From Chondrus crispus (lineage: Eukaryota > Rhodophyta > Florideophyceae > Gigartinales > Gigartinaceae), in contig NW_005178942.1 of assembly GCF_000350225.1 (NCBI RefSeq), forward strand, positions 375,272 to 439,271: a stretch of 64,000 nucleotides of DNA. The letters run 5' to 3'. The notes beneath the pieces were generated by a model. It made no database searches. It was not told where the DNA came from and was given only the letters and a program-made list of their open reading frames with translations. Each line of letters starts with the position of its first letter. The first letter of the stretch is position 1. Positions 45,826 to 57,471 of the stretch are shown in pieces. Position numbers and translations under genes: made by a program.

Positions 45826-48800
45826 GGCATCGTCAATAGAATTAGCGGGTTAGGGAGCACGGAAGAGTCAGAAATTCGAAACGAAGGGGTCCGCAAGCAA
45901 GGAAAGTCGGAGCGAGAGGAGTAAGGCAGTTTTCCGTCGGGAACGCCTTTGCAAAAAGGAACTGACGAGCGGGTCTCTCTCGAGTCGAGGGAGAAGGAGG
46001 GGAAAAGATGCAGTTGATGTAGAGGCGCATGCGAGGGAGGCCGATCGAGGGAAAGTGAATGATGCGAGACGCGATAAGACCGCCAGTGAAATGTTGGAAT
46101 TGTATTGGGGATGGTCCCCATCAGGGGGCTCTCGAGTTGGAAGTGATGCGGTGAACAGCGTCGTGGAGAGAGAGTAAGGACAGTCGCCGGAAACGAGACC
46201 CCTCGGAGTGAGGAGAAGGGAAACGAAATGACTCAAGCGATTTTGCCTGGGACCCCCGCCCATGAATGAAATGGCGTGCGCGGCCAGGCCGTGGAAGGGA
46301 AATTTTACTGTAGTCTCAGGCTGAGGTAATTTACCTCCTTGGATACGATCACACGCGGCCGCCGCGCGCACGTGATGTGACGGCTAGATCGATGATCCGC
46401 CCTCATGGGGCGTGATTTAATCAAAAAAAATTGGGGCTCGCTGCTGGTAAGCTGTCAAATGATCAGCATGAGTCGCAGACTGAACTCCGGCTATACGTCG
46501 GAATATTAACTGCAATAAAGGAAAAAGCCCGCACTTGTACGAATCGTTGTTGATAACCCCCACCGCCAATCGCACAAATGCTAGGGGCTCGCCACCGGCG
46601 AAGTCGCGATCGATCGCACATGAGAGCACTTGCCAAGTTCGTTCGCAACGCCCAAACTCCGCTCGACGAGCGAGAAGATGGGTCCACATGGACCACTGCT
46701 GCCCTGACCCGCCGACACCACGTGCAAGTACACGGCTACACAACGCGGCGTGAACCATCATCATTACGGATGAGCTTTGTCGCTCCCGCATCGACGCCAC
46801 ACCAAGAGTGACTTACTTACCTGCCTGCCGCCATAACCCCCCTATCTTTCCTATGTTTCCGTTTTTGTCTTTGTCATTATTTTTTATGTTTGTTTTCTTT
46901 GACGCACCGAGCGCGAACCCCGCGTCGCGGACGGCGACGGACAAGAGTGGCGACGCCAACCGATCGAAGCCCCAAGAACAATTCAGAGCGGCGAACCGAC
47001 AATCACCATCAAGTAACCATGCGGTGTGTCCCACCGAGAAGAAGAACGAGTTGTTCTGCTTTTCATTGCACGAGGGCATTACGCCACGAAATTCCGTCGA
47101 CCGGTTAGGAGGACAGTACTTTACAAGTGGAGGGCGAAGAGTCTGAAGGACCGAAGTTTATTCGGAAACCGAGGTCATGCTCGTAATGAGAATCCGCTCC
47201 CACGAAGCCGTTCTACTGATGGCTGCTCCGTTTTACTACAGACGGAAATTTGTAACAACATTTAGGGCCACCGGCTTGGAAAAAGGGCGAAATTGGGGAG
47301 TCGTCATCAAACATGAAGTCCTGACCAACTGAGTGTCACGAAGTTAAAATTTTCCGTGTACTAGATCGAGGGAGAACGTCCCAAAAATCACATCTAAGTG
47401 ACTCGTACGGCGATTATGGGGGTCTCCCAGCACGACACAAAGCGACCCCGTTGTCACTGATGACCTACCCCAAATCGGCGACCATTCACGTTCGCGAAAA
47501 TCCCTGTTCACGTCCGCGAAGCACAGGAGGAAAGGGACACCAAAGGAGAGAAGGGAAACGCATTGTGATCTTTTTATCGTCACTCGACGAGCTAATTGAC
47601 GACGATCCGTCTGTTGCTTCTAGCAGCTATCGACACCAAGCCGAGATTGGATTGTTGGGAAATGGAACAGGAGACGTGGCTAGAGGTGTTTCGAACTCGC
47701 CGCATGGCATTGTGGTAATAAGGAAGTGTTCTGGACGAAAGACCGCGCAAGGAGGTGAGAAAAGGTTATTGACTACGATCGATTCCATCAAGTGGTGTGT
47801 CATTCTGTGTCACACTGTCGATGAAGAAGAACCTCGCATTTTTAACGACCTCCGATGAGGCTCTAAAAGAATGCGCATGGCGCACTTTCGGGAAGTACTG
47901 TGCGTCGGTTGTCAACAACAAAATGGAGAAGGGACGCGAGGGTCTGTATTTGCGCGTTGGTCGATCACCCCGTGTATTTGTGGGATGTTTGCGCACAAAG
48001 GAAAATTATTTCCCTGCGGAACTTCTTTGCGACTTCGCGAGCTGACGTTTGTCCGAGGGGATGATATAAGGGAATGGCGATGGGGTAACAAGATCGATGT
48101 ATTGGGTTTCACAACGAGGGCCATCCCGAACCCGTAACGTCACTTCGGTTGTCGCCACCTTTTGCAAAACGCTGATATCTTCGGAGCACGAACGACCACG
48201 AAGTCGATAATTTAACACGAACCCACGTCGTGGGTCTGTCGGAACACACTCGTTGGCCAGAAAAAAAGGCATGAGACGGGCAACTCGCTACTGTACAGAG
48301 CGGTGCTCATCGAAGGTGGACCTAGGCCATTCAGCTCACTTGTAGACGGGCACAACCTCTTCTGCCAATCTGGAACATCGCAACGTCCTGCAGTGGCACG
48401 AAGGACGCACCAAACCTCGTTCAAGAGTGAAGAACACAGGAGATCGCACCACGACCAATGGGTTTCATTTTTTTGTGAGAAGTGCATTCGGCTGATATCA
48501 GTGACGAACAAGCTGACAGTAAGACCGAGTGTAATTTATAGGGTCGCTGCGTCCCATCATAGGCGTCTGAGGCTGCCGACCGTGGGGCCCTCATCACACG
48601 CCAGTTGACGTCGAAACGACGGCCTTTCGTTGCCGAAGTGACAAAGAAGGACGAAACCGGGTCGGTTGAAATGCTTCGTCGCGTAGCAGCATCAGAAGGG
48701 CGTGGCCTTTAACAATTTAGGGGAGAGAAAAGAGTTCTGGGACGACGGTGGAAGAACCGGCGAACTCGTTTGACCGTGCTGATTCGTCCATTGCTCTGAG

Positions 48801-49934
48801 TGATCGAACGTCGAAGGTGTATATCGACTTCGACAACTGGCTGCCCCGAAGGCTTAAGAGATCGGAGGACGAAGGGGACCCGCTCCCCATTTCTTTTGTG
48901 TTTTCGATGGAGACCTTGCCGAGGAAAAATTCGTTGAGGAATAATTGTTGGACGAGAGACGACAGCTGGGACAGCGTTTACGAGATGCCGTTAAGGCGGA
49001 AGGTACCCGCACTGAGAGCGGCAGAATGAAATTGAACATACGCAGGCATTTCACCCACGGGAAACTTCAAGGATCAATTGTCACTTGATCTTAAGGCGGT
49101 TTATTCGCTGTGGGGAGGAAGCCGAGCTTTACTATAGGCTGGTCATCGTCGACGCGCTCAAGCCGTGACCCCACAGAAAACAAAAGACACGGGAAGTTCG
49201 TCGAAAACTACGAACGTTTTTCGTACTGCTAATTCTCAAGTTCCTAGTTGCCCAGGGGACGGAGGACTATAAATTATTCACTTTGGAGGGAAGTTTGCAC
49301 CACGTTGCGTGCGCATGTAAGCGCGCTATGATTGGGATTTCCCCAAGACCGGTTGCCGGTTTAGCGACCAAAGAGAGGAAACCCCATATCAAGGGTTAAT
49401 GTGTTTGTCGTCGACGGGATACTCAAGGGCGGTATGGAAAACCGAAAAACCGAAAATGATGAGGGCAACCTTGGAGGCGCAACGAAACGAGTCGGTTGAG
49501 GAAGGGAAGTATTTTATTCTGTCTCACGGTCGTCGACCTCTGGTGGAGGAAACAGGAAAAAGAGAACGACATTGTGGATAAGGGGTGGAGGAGAAGGTAA
49601 CAGGGATGCAGGCAGTGTAGCAGACGTGACCACAAGAGAAGGAAAAGAGAAGGTAATAGGGGATGTGCAACTGCAGTACCAGAGGTGCACAGAAAAAGGA
49701 TAAGAGAGGGAATACAGTAACGAGGAAAAGAGAAGGAAAAGTGGAAAGAGGAAGATGCGACCGCGGCGACGGGCCGCATACAAAAAAAGAGGAGGAGAGT
49801 GATGGTAACGGGGGATACGCAGGTGATTCATTTTATTATCCAAAAGCTACCGGATGACGTCGATAACCAGACGTCACCCCAAACGGGTAATAATCCGAGA
49901 ATGGATCAGGGGGGCAGTCGCTCCGAGCGGCGGG
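45826..49934. other. Long 3' region of element C without recognisable genes
   Basis: About 4.1 kb between pol and the antisense frame hold only short open frames (for example 46417-46800 minus and 47451-47858 plus) without recognisable domains. Element B has a region of similar length in the same place. A purine-rich tract occupies about 49555-49800. Enclosure by the LTRs and target duplication shows it belongs to the element. Confidence 0.6.
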
Positions 49935-51667
49935 TCAGTGGGGCGGCACACCCAAGGATTTTTCCTTCGGGAGTGAGGTAACAAGTCGAGCAAGGACTCG
50001 CAGATCATCGAGGGAAGCCCCTTGGAGAGCTTCACCTTTGATGCCATGAGCGCGGAGCAATGTGCAGTAGATGCCAATGGCTCCGTCGCTCTTTTTGGGA
50101 ATTGATGGGGACGGTGGGGAAGAAAACGCTTCCCTAACCGACAGAGTTTCGGTATGCCCTGCCGAGGGGATATCGGCAGCAGGAGTAGGAGCAGCAGGGG
50201 CTGCAAGGAGAGGGGAATCTGGAGCAGACGGTCGGGGACAAACGTCGTCTGCGCGGGGATCTATGGCTCGTTTGGGACCCACGTCAGGGGTTGGAACTTG
50301 GTTGCCGAATTGGCGACTGAGGCGCGCTTCGGAGGGAGAGCACAAGGCGGATGTCCAAGGGTTGAACCAGACGAAGTCACCCGCTGCACTGTGACTTCGT
50401 CCGGGAGAAAAAAATGGGCGTCGCTTCGCGAAGGATCGGGATGCGTTGATAGGAGGAACAACATCCCAGTCGACCTGATTGATCTTTTTGAGTAAGGAGT
50501 GCAGTTCGAAGTCGTTGTCCGCTCCGCCCAAGGGCACGGTATAGTCTAAAAGGCACATAAGCTCGACGAGCTTCGGAGGAAGATACCACAGCCGCCAACA
50601 ATCGTACGCCTCCCAGAGCAAGGTGACGGCTACCTTCACGCACCACTCCGTCAAAAAGACAACCCACAACCCGTGACGAGGATCAGTGAGATGGCTTCCA
50701 AAGTAGGTAAGGATGGGACCGAGTTCTGCCCAAAATCCTTGACAGACCTCAAATTGTCCCGACCATGAGGGGAGTTGCTGGTACCGGTTGGGGTAGTGTG
50801 ACCGAGCAATTTCCCCGCCTCAACCATTTGGTAAGCTAGGAATTATCCCGTGTCCGATCTCATCTTACGCTCGAATCGGACAGTATGCTGGAAGAAGGGG
50901 ATGTTCCCGCGTTTCATATGTCGGAAATTGATGGGGAGGATTGCGCGCGTGTATGACATGGCATCGTTAGTCACCGTCAGTTGGTTATGCCACAGGCGGT
51001 CCGCCTCGAGCACGGGGTCACCCCGTGTCCAGCTGAGGAGGTTGTCAAGGTAATCACGCTCCCCCTCCGTGCGAAACTTCCACGTGTCACATCCGAAGGA
51101 CGAAGGAATGAGGGCATCGGATAGGGATAGGTCGAGACGGTCGAGGACGGCTTCCATGAACCGCAGGGATAGGCCCTGGCGGCCACGAGGGGAGGAACGA
51201 CGCAGGATAGAAGGGGGAATGGCTATACGGGCACGCCAATCGTAGGAGGAAATGGCTTGAAGGGGAAGGTGACCCGGCAGCATCCCCGCACCGTCGGCAA
51301 AGTCGCGCTCGATGCTAGTGACGTCGCGCACGTCGATGGCGGAAAACCAAGGAGCGGCCGCGTACAGAAAGGGATAGTTGCGCATGGATTTACCTTGGAG
51401 CTCGGCTAGTGAGGGGTATCGACGACGGGGTGATGAAGGATGGAGATCGGGATGGAAGGCCGGTTCAGGAATGTTGGTGTTCGGGGGAAGTCGGGGTATG
51501 GAAGGAAGGTCGCTAGGAATGGAAGGCGAGTATGAGAAGCCCACACCGCGGCGACGGCAGGTGGTATGTCCGGCAGTGGGATCCGATGAAGGAAACATGG
51601 AGATCGTCTTACTCTCACGCAAGCGGCGACCGATGGTCGGAAGAAAAAGGGAGAAGTTGGGAAGCAA
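49935..51667 (-). pseudogene. Antisense reading frame of element C
   Basis: Two long minus-strand open stretches (51667-50843 and 50669-49935) are collinear homologues of the antisense frame of B (5457-7307). Shared blocks include GMLPGHLPLQAI, PPSILRRSSPRGR, CDTWKFRTEGER, FLTEWCVKVAVTLLWE and the tail GEALQGASLDDLRVLARLV. Between them is a shorter proline-rich segment. The frame starts about 40 bases from the 3' LTR, so a transcript leaving that LTR in reverse could express it. No known domain is recognised. It is broken in this copy. Confidence 0.72.
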
Positions 51668-51693
51668 GGGAGTGAAGCCGCTGCGCGAGAGCG

Positions 51694-51708
51694 CTCAGAA
51701 GGGGGATA
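51694..51708 (+). other. Element C polypurine tract
   Basis: CTCAGAAGGGGGATA directly before the 3' LTR is the expected primer site for plus-strand DNA synthesis. The same sequence flanks the 3' LTR of element B. Confidence 0.8.
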
Positions 51709-52572
51709 TGTAGTGCAATACCCGTCTTCGGTAGGGGGATGAAAGGAAGTGAAAAGGGAAAAAAATTGGATACTGTAGTCCGGGTTTGGGGGACACACGT
51801 GTGCGACGAAGCGCACGATTATTTTAATTATTTAATTTATTACTAATTAGATCTAGAATCTTGAGCCGGGAGCTACTGTACTCGCCCCGGCGGGGCTCTA
51901 TATAACTTGGCCCTTTGACCGAACAAGTCAATAAACCAACCGGAGTTGCCGGAGTTGAATGTCGCCTTGGTCGAAGTCCGTCTTTATCAAGACGCTCCCT
52001 TTTACCTAAGCCTACGGCATCCTCTAGTGCTCGGAGGTTCCCTTTTCTCTTTCCTTTATTTCCCTATCCTTTTCTATCTCTAATTCTACCTATTTTTCCC
52101 TTACCTTGTGTTGGTCTCATCGGCCTCGGTTGCGACCAAACCGGTGTAGGTGTCTATGCCATCGGGCGACACAGTTGACGTAGCGCTGCTACTTTCATTT
52201 CATCCCGTCGGGCTGCGTTGCCACGCCCCCGTCGAAGGCCTTGTCGCGTTCCAAGGTATCGAAGAAGCTCAACGAGCATTGGCCTTACAACCCAGTGGAA
52301 CCGGGGTACATAAATACGCGCCCCACCCCACACTCGTCGAGCAGTTTTCTTCGCAAGTCTCTACCACACCGATCTCGGGCCGGGCTATTTCTCTGTGCCC
52401 CCTGACAGGGATCTGAGCTACTACGAGTCGCAAGCTCGTTTAAACGGAGAAGGGAGAGTCGTACACTCCGTAGCGCTGTGCAATCAGCAGTTCCTCTTTT
52501 TGCTGCTGTTGTTGTTTTTGCTGGACGGACCATCGGACCGCGGTCTCTGCCTGACAGGCGCATTGCACTACA
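51709..52572 (+). repeat. Element C 3' LTR (864 bp, single unit)
   Basis: Same termini and order as the 5' LTR, but only one copy of the GTGTTGG unit (52108), which accounts for the 153-bp length difference. It is followed directly by the GCAAG duplication. Confidence 0.93.
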
Positions 52573-53818
52573 GCAAGGACGTATAGCTGCACATTCCCAG
52601 AGCTATCGCAGGAGGATATCTCGTCATGTTCTGAACAAATATTGGAAGGAGTACAGCTGGTGCTTTGTGACCCACCTTACAACTACCGAAGAGAGAACAA
52701 TCTTCCGAATTAAACCCATGACAACCTCAGCAAAAGTGACATGACTGATTGTGTTCGTGAGATCAGTCAGATGCTCCGTGAGGGTGGACAAGCGTTTGTG
52801 TTCTGCTCTGCATTGCAATTCAAACTCTGGTATGACGCCTTCGCATCGTGTACAGTTGTAGTCAGTTCTGATGATGAAGATGAACAAGACGAGGAAGAAT
52901 CAAATCAAAGGAGATGAGGAATGGCGGTCAGGAATCGAAGACCTCCTAGAAGTGAATCTCCCTGCGGAGCGTCTCCGAATTTTCAGTGTGGATCCCTCAC
53001 CAGTGCTTATGAACAGCATGCCAGGTCATTATTACACGAATGCTGCCATCAAGACGACGGCTTTCAGACGAATTTCCGAGATGGCTGTACATGTCACTAA
53101 GAAAGGACTCAATTGGAAGGACGCTTTCGCCCTGGTTAACTACGATAACTTCAACTTCGTCTCTTCCTGCCATCCGGCTTGGACTAACATCATCGACAAC
53201 GTTCCGAGACTAGAAGAGGGAGAGAGGCCTAGGCACCCCGACACCCCGAAGTCAAAGTTCGTCCCGTTGCGACCGGAGCAGAAACCTCTACGTCATCTCA
53301 TGGGAATCATTTCTCGCTTGACTCAACTGGGTGATTACGTTGTTGATATGTTCAGTGGAACCTTTTCAACTGGAGTGGCTCGTCTTTCGCTCAAAAAGCA
53401 TCGGAGATTTGTGGGGTGTGAACGGGACCCAGTTGCCTGGCTTGCTGCGATAGAAAACTTGGAGCAGGTCTATGCTCAGAGTTTTCTGAACCCATCTTCC
53501 GACATCAACATACCACAGTTGGAATCTGCAGCAGAGCTATTGTTGGCTCATAATCCGGCATTTACAAGGGCGGCTGAGAAGGGCTCAGATTGGAAGCCTT
53601 CGAGAGGATGTCCTTACTTTCAACAAGTTCCGGATCACATTTTGAAGTTCCTAGCCACTAAGTTACAACCACTAAATATAGTACAAGAGTGCAAGGGAAG
53701 GCCTTTATCAGAGTGGGCGTGGGAATATATCGGAGGCCTTCAGGCAGTTCACTACGAAGATATCATTTTATATGAGTGTGTGGTTCTCGGTTTGATTGAG
53801 GCTCCTTCAAAGCACTGA
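52573..53818 (+). pseudogene. DNA methyltransferase catalytic part of the rightward gene
   Basis: The frame contains VLCDPPYN (DPPY at 52669-52680), the catalytic motif IV of N6-adenine/N4-cytosine DNA methyltransferases. About 220 codons later comes YVVDMFSGTFSTGVA (FSGTFSTG at 53350-53373) followed by RRFVGCERDP, the SAM-binding motif I and the next acidic strand. Motif IV before motif I is the beta-class order. The preceding block (PLRPEQKPLRHLMGII) is the usual lead-in helix. The target base (N6A or N4C) cannot be told from sequence alone. The remainder (to 53818) is helical and unfamiliar. A few interruptions are present. Bacterial or large-virus ancestry is possible. Confidence 0.72.
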
Positions 53819-54261
53819 AATGATGGCTCTCTTGGTGTTTTTACGACCAGAACTGTTCGGAGGGGAGAGGTTATATGCCCTGTTTATGGAACAATCGTTT
53901 GTAGGGACTTAACAAAACAAATTCAGTCCACAAAACAATACGGTGAAAACTGTGTACTTGGGTGTACACCTGAAATGTTCCGCAACTGTTCATATCCGAT
54001 TGAATTGAGCAAGAGTTTTCGGGGCGTGAGAGAGGTTTACATTGTTCCTGCACAGTTCGGCGTCGCAAGAAGGATCATACTGGCCACGGGGACTAGAGAG
54101 GTGGAGGGACACGGACTTCGGAAGGCGGGACACCGAATGTGTCCCTTTGCTACAAGCCCGCAAAGGTAGCTGACTTGAATTTTGTTTGCGGCCATGATAC
54201 AGTTTTATATGTCGCAACCACGGATATAGCGGCCGGCACAGAACTTGTAGTCAGCGTATAG
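53819..54261 (+). pseudogene. SET-domain-like C-terminal part of the rightward gene
   Basis: In phase with the methyltransferase stretch the sequence reads DGSLGVFTTRTVRRGEVICP, the typical SET opening (G-x-GVF-x-x-R-x-x-x-x-GE). Near the end, in another phase, comes VLYVATTDIAAGTELVVSV, the closing block (A-T-x-D-I-x-x-G-x-E-L). The middle between them (53900-54140) is weakly matched, and the NH-x-x-C-x-PN core is not clear. SET domains methylate lysines, often on histones. A small virus-type SET is an alternative origin. The part is broken. A possible AATAAA polyadenylation signal is at 54300-54305. Confidence 0.55.
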
Positions 54262-54333
54262 AAGTATTCCGAGTTGTGTGGTAGTACTAAAAACTGTTGA
54301 ATAAAGACCAGAGGTCTTGTTCCGCACTTATAC

Positions 54334-56404
54334 TCATGCCCGACGTGGCGGATACCCTTCCTTTCGCCCCCACACCTGATAAATTCTACCGTCTGGGAGA
54401 CTCTTGTGTTGTACTGCTGAGTTTGATGTGGATATAAGACACATATGATCGTCGCTTTCTTTGCTCTCCTGTTCGCGGTAGTGCATAACTAATGTCTTTC
54501 GAACGTACCTTCCAAGCTCAACCAGCGCTCTTCTTTCGTTTCTTTGTTGTATTAACACGCGGTATCCATCTTCTTCCGCTTCGCACTCCTTCACTGCGCA
54601 ATATCGCATTGTTTCCTGACTTTCTTTCTCACGAGCGTCCAGAATCTGGACTTGAAATACAGCTAGCACTATCGAGAACCTTCTGTCTTCGTCATGCTCA
54701 GAATCTTTGTTCTCATGAAGAGTGAATGTGAGATCAGGATCCGCGGTCGAAACTACACAAGCCTGCATGGCTTGAATCACGCTACCATAGGATGTAGTGG
54801 CCAGAACGGATGTCTGGTCCCTCTTTTGCCCGTCTGTTACTTTGCACCACTTCGCAGTTCCATATGTATGTACAGTTACGGAATTTCCATGCTCCGCCCG
54901 GCCACTTCTAAGACATATCTTGTGTTTCCATAAATGCTCTAAAAGCTCCCTTTCTTTCAACAGAAATGCAAGGTCAGTTGATTGGAACATTTCTGAATAA
55001 TGACCTCCGTCCGCAGTGTTTCCTAGGTTCATAATTCTTGACTTGTCTACGCGCCAGTCCTTCCTACTAAGAGACGATGATAAAAGTCCTCTCCGATGGA
55101 ATCGAAGGTTCTGCAGAACAGGAGTTGGGAAGCAGTCCTGAAGCTTTTGTAGTAATCTTCCGGCATCCTGCAGCCCAGAACTGTCGTAGCCCAAGAGATT
55201 CAAAACCGACTTCGCGGACTCAAAGCTCCATCCGTTCTCACTGGTGTCAATGCCTTCAGTCTCAATTGCCCGACGAGTCTTCCAGTCGTTGGCAAGACGA
55301 TGTTCCATAGCCTGTAATTGTGAGTTTTTCATATTGGATTGAGCCACCCCCTCTTCAATGGCTGATGAGCGCTTTCAAATAACAATTCTTGTACATGTCT
55401 TACGCTACCGAACAGTGGCAGTGTATGTGTGAAGAACTCCAACAGTCTGTGAAGGTTTGGTTTGTCCAAATGAGTGGAGGCAAAGCTGTTTGTGCGACAC
55501 AGCTTATCTACTCGAGATAGGTAACGAAGTGCCATATTCCGAATCTCCAGGAGTCTTTTGTTTCCTCCTTCTTCATTGTGTGTGTCTAATGACCTCTTAC
55601 CATCTATTCTTGATTCCGGAAAGTACTGCGTCCTGCTCACGAGAGAGGAAAACAGGTCGAGGAGGTTGAGAGCTTCATCAATAGAAGCATAGTTTTCGCT
55701 TACTCCCTCGCCAATGATTTTGTGTACGCACCAAGTACACTTCATCGCCCGTGGTGCTACCAAGAGCAGGCAGTACATAGACGATATCGTCATTGAATGT
55801 AGCACATGCTTGTCATGATTGATTAGGCTCTCCTGATATATGAGATGTCCATCCTTCAAAGCCACCTTAGCAATCGCCTCAGCATCTCTGCGTACATCTT
55901 TTGTAGCAATGTTATACAGAGATTCATGATGTCGCGACTAATCCGGAGGAAAAGATGATCAGGAGCCACAACGCATGAGCGATACGAATCGAAAACAGAA
56001 GAAACAACCGGTTTCCTACTGCCAAGTAGACGAGGTACACGAGCGCGAACGTGTTGCAGTTTTGCAGAGAGTTGAAGAAGTGCCTGCAAACTTGTCTCAA
56101 ACGTATCTGCGTCATCCATTCCGAGGGCTTTCAACTCTTCCCTGGATAACCTGGATCTCCTCAATGCAGTAGCCCGGTTCTCATCTCTCGCGAAAGATGG
56201 ATGGTCGGAATGGATGCGACTTGTGTAACAATACTTGCTTCCTTGAAATCCAGACTTGTCGTACCTTCCATAGCTGCATAAGTGACATGGAACATTGGAG
56301 CAGTGCCCTAGTAGGTCCAAAGTGTGGGAGACTGCAGGATAGTCCTCGACGTACCCGACGACATCGAGAAAAAGAACAACCTTCTCTCCTTCTGCGGTAG
56401 TCAT
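54334..56404 (-). pseudogene. Tnp2-like (CACTA/Plavaka-type) DNA transposase relic, copy 2
   Basis: Three minus-strand stretches (56404-55856, 55865-55329, 55347-54334) join end to end with two frame changes, near 55860 and 55340. The first has VVLFLDVVGYVEDYPAVSH and DLLGHCSNVPCHLC, the same block as DLLGHNADSSCHLC in copy 1. The second has FESAHQPLKRG, matching FEFAHQPLKRG. The third aligns with the C-terminal part of copy 1, including RRALVELGRYVRKTLVMHY against LVLLKLNESVRRVGFVHAC. The N-terminal half is missing because the LTR of element D starts 20 bases upstream of the open stretch. It converges on the methyltransferase–SET gene with under 80 bases between. Confidence 0.7.
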
Positions 56405-56423
56405 CTCAAATCCCTTTTCTGTC

Positions 56424-57471
56424 TGTAGTGCAATATGGGGGTTAACAGGAGGGTGAAGTGAAAAGGAACTAAGTTGGAATGTGAATACTGTAGTCCGGGA
56501 TTGGGGGACACACGTGTGAATATTTGCACAGTTTTCATTTTAATTATCAATTTTATTTAGTTAATTAGTCAGTATTAATTTTGCTGACATTAGATTAGAT
56601 CTAGGATCTAACGCCGCGGGCTACCGTAGTGGACCCGGCGGGGCGATATATACCTTAGCCCGCTGACCGCCAGGTCAGTAAAGGTAACCCGAGTTGCCAG
56701 AGTCTGATATCGCCTTGGTCGAAGTCCGTCTTTTACAAGACATTCCCTTTAACTACAGATTACTTTATCCTTTGCGCTCGGGGGTTCCCTTTCCTTTTCC
56801 TTTATTTCCCTATCCTTTTCTACCTCTATTTCTTACTATTTTCCCTTATCTTGTGTTGGTGCCATCGGCCTCGGTTGCGACCGAACCGGTGTAGGTGTCT
56901 TGGCCATCGGGCGACACAGTTGACGTAGCGCGCATACCGTGACTTATTCTCCGACGGAGACTGTTGCAACGACGTCTCCCTCGAAGGGCTTTGTCGTGTG
57001 TACAAGCCAGTGTTGGTGCCACCGGCCTCGGTTGCGACCGAACCGGTGTAGGTGTTTCGAGCCATCGGGCGGCACAGTTGGTGTAGCGCTGCTACTTTCA
57101 TTTCATCCCGTTGGGCTGCGTTGCGACGCCCTCGTCGAAGGACTTATCGCGTTACAAGCCGCCGAAGAAGCTCAACGAGCATTGGCCTTACAAACCAGTG
57201 GAACTGGGGTACCTACGTACACGCTCCACCCCACACTCGTCGAGCAGTTCTCTTCGCAAGTCTCTACCACATCGATCCCGGGCCGGGTTACTTCTCTGTG
57301 CCCCCTATCAGGGATCTGAGCTACTACGAGTCGCAAGCTCGTTTAAACGGAGAAGGGAGAGTCGGACACTCCGTAGCGCTGTACCGTCGGCAGCTCTTCT
57401 CGTTGTTGCTGTTGTTGTTTTTGCTGGACCATCGGACCGCGGTCTCTGCCTGACAGGCGCATTGCAGTACG
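56424..57471 (+). repeat. Element D 5' LTR
   Basis: 1048 bp, beginning TGTAGTGCAAT and ending in a worn form of ATTGCACTACA. It carries two copies of the GTGTTGG unit (56853 and 57010), like the 5' LTR of C. TATA-like box: GATATATACC near 56645. Confidence 0.88.

Larger units (their letters stand above)
37907..52572 (+). mobile_element. Element C: Ty3/gypsy chromovirus with all domains
   Basis: 14.7 kb with 5' LTR 37907-38923, primer-binding site, gag, protease, RT, RNase H, integrase, chromodomain, a 4-kb region without recognisable genes, an antisense reading frame, polypurine tract and 3' LTR 51709-52572. GCAAG is duplicated on both sides. The LTRs differ at roughly 5% over the first 450 bases by eye and by one large length difference. 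It is therefore clearly older than B. It is the reference copy for the family that includes B and D. A modest number of breaks is visible in the coding parts. Confidence 0.95.

Noticed and set aside
46417-49029. Scattered frames of 70-135 codons in the 3' region of element C
   Set aside because: No recognisable domains, no matching frames in element B, and no codon-like pattern that I can see.
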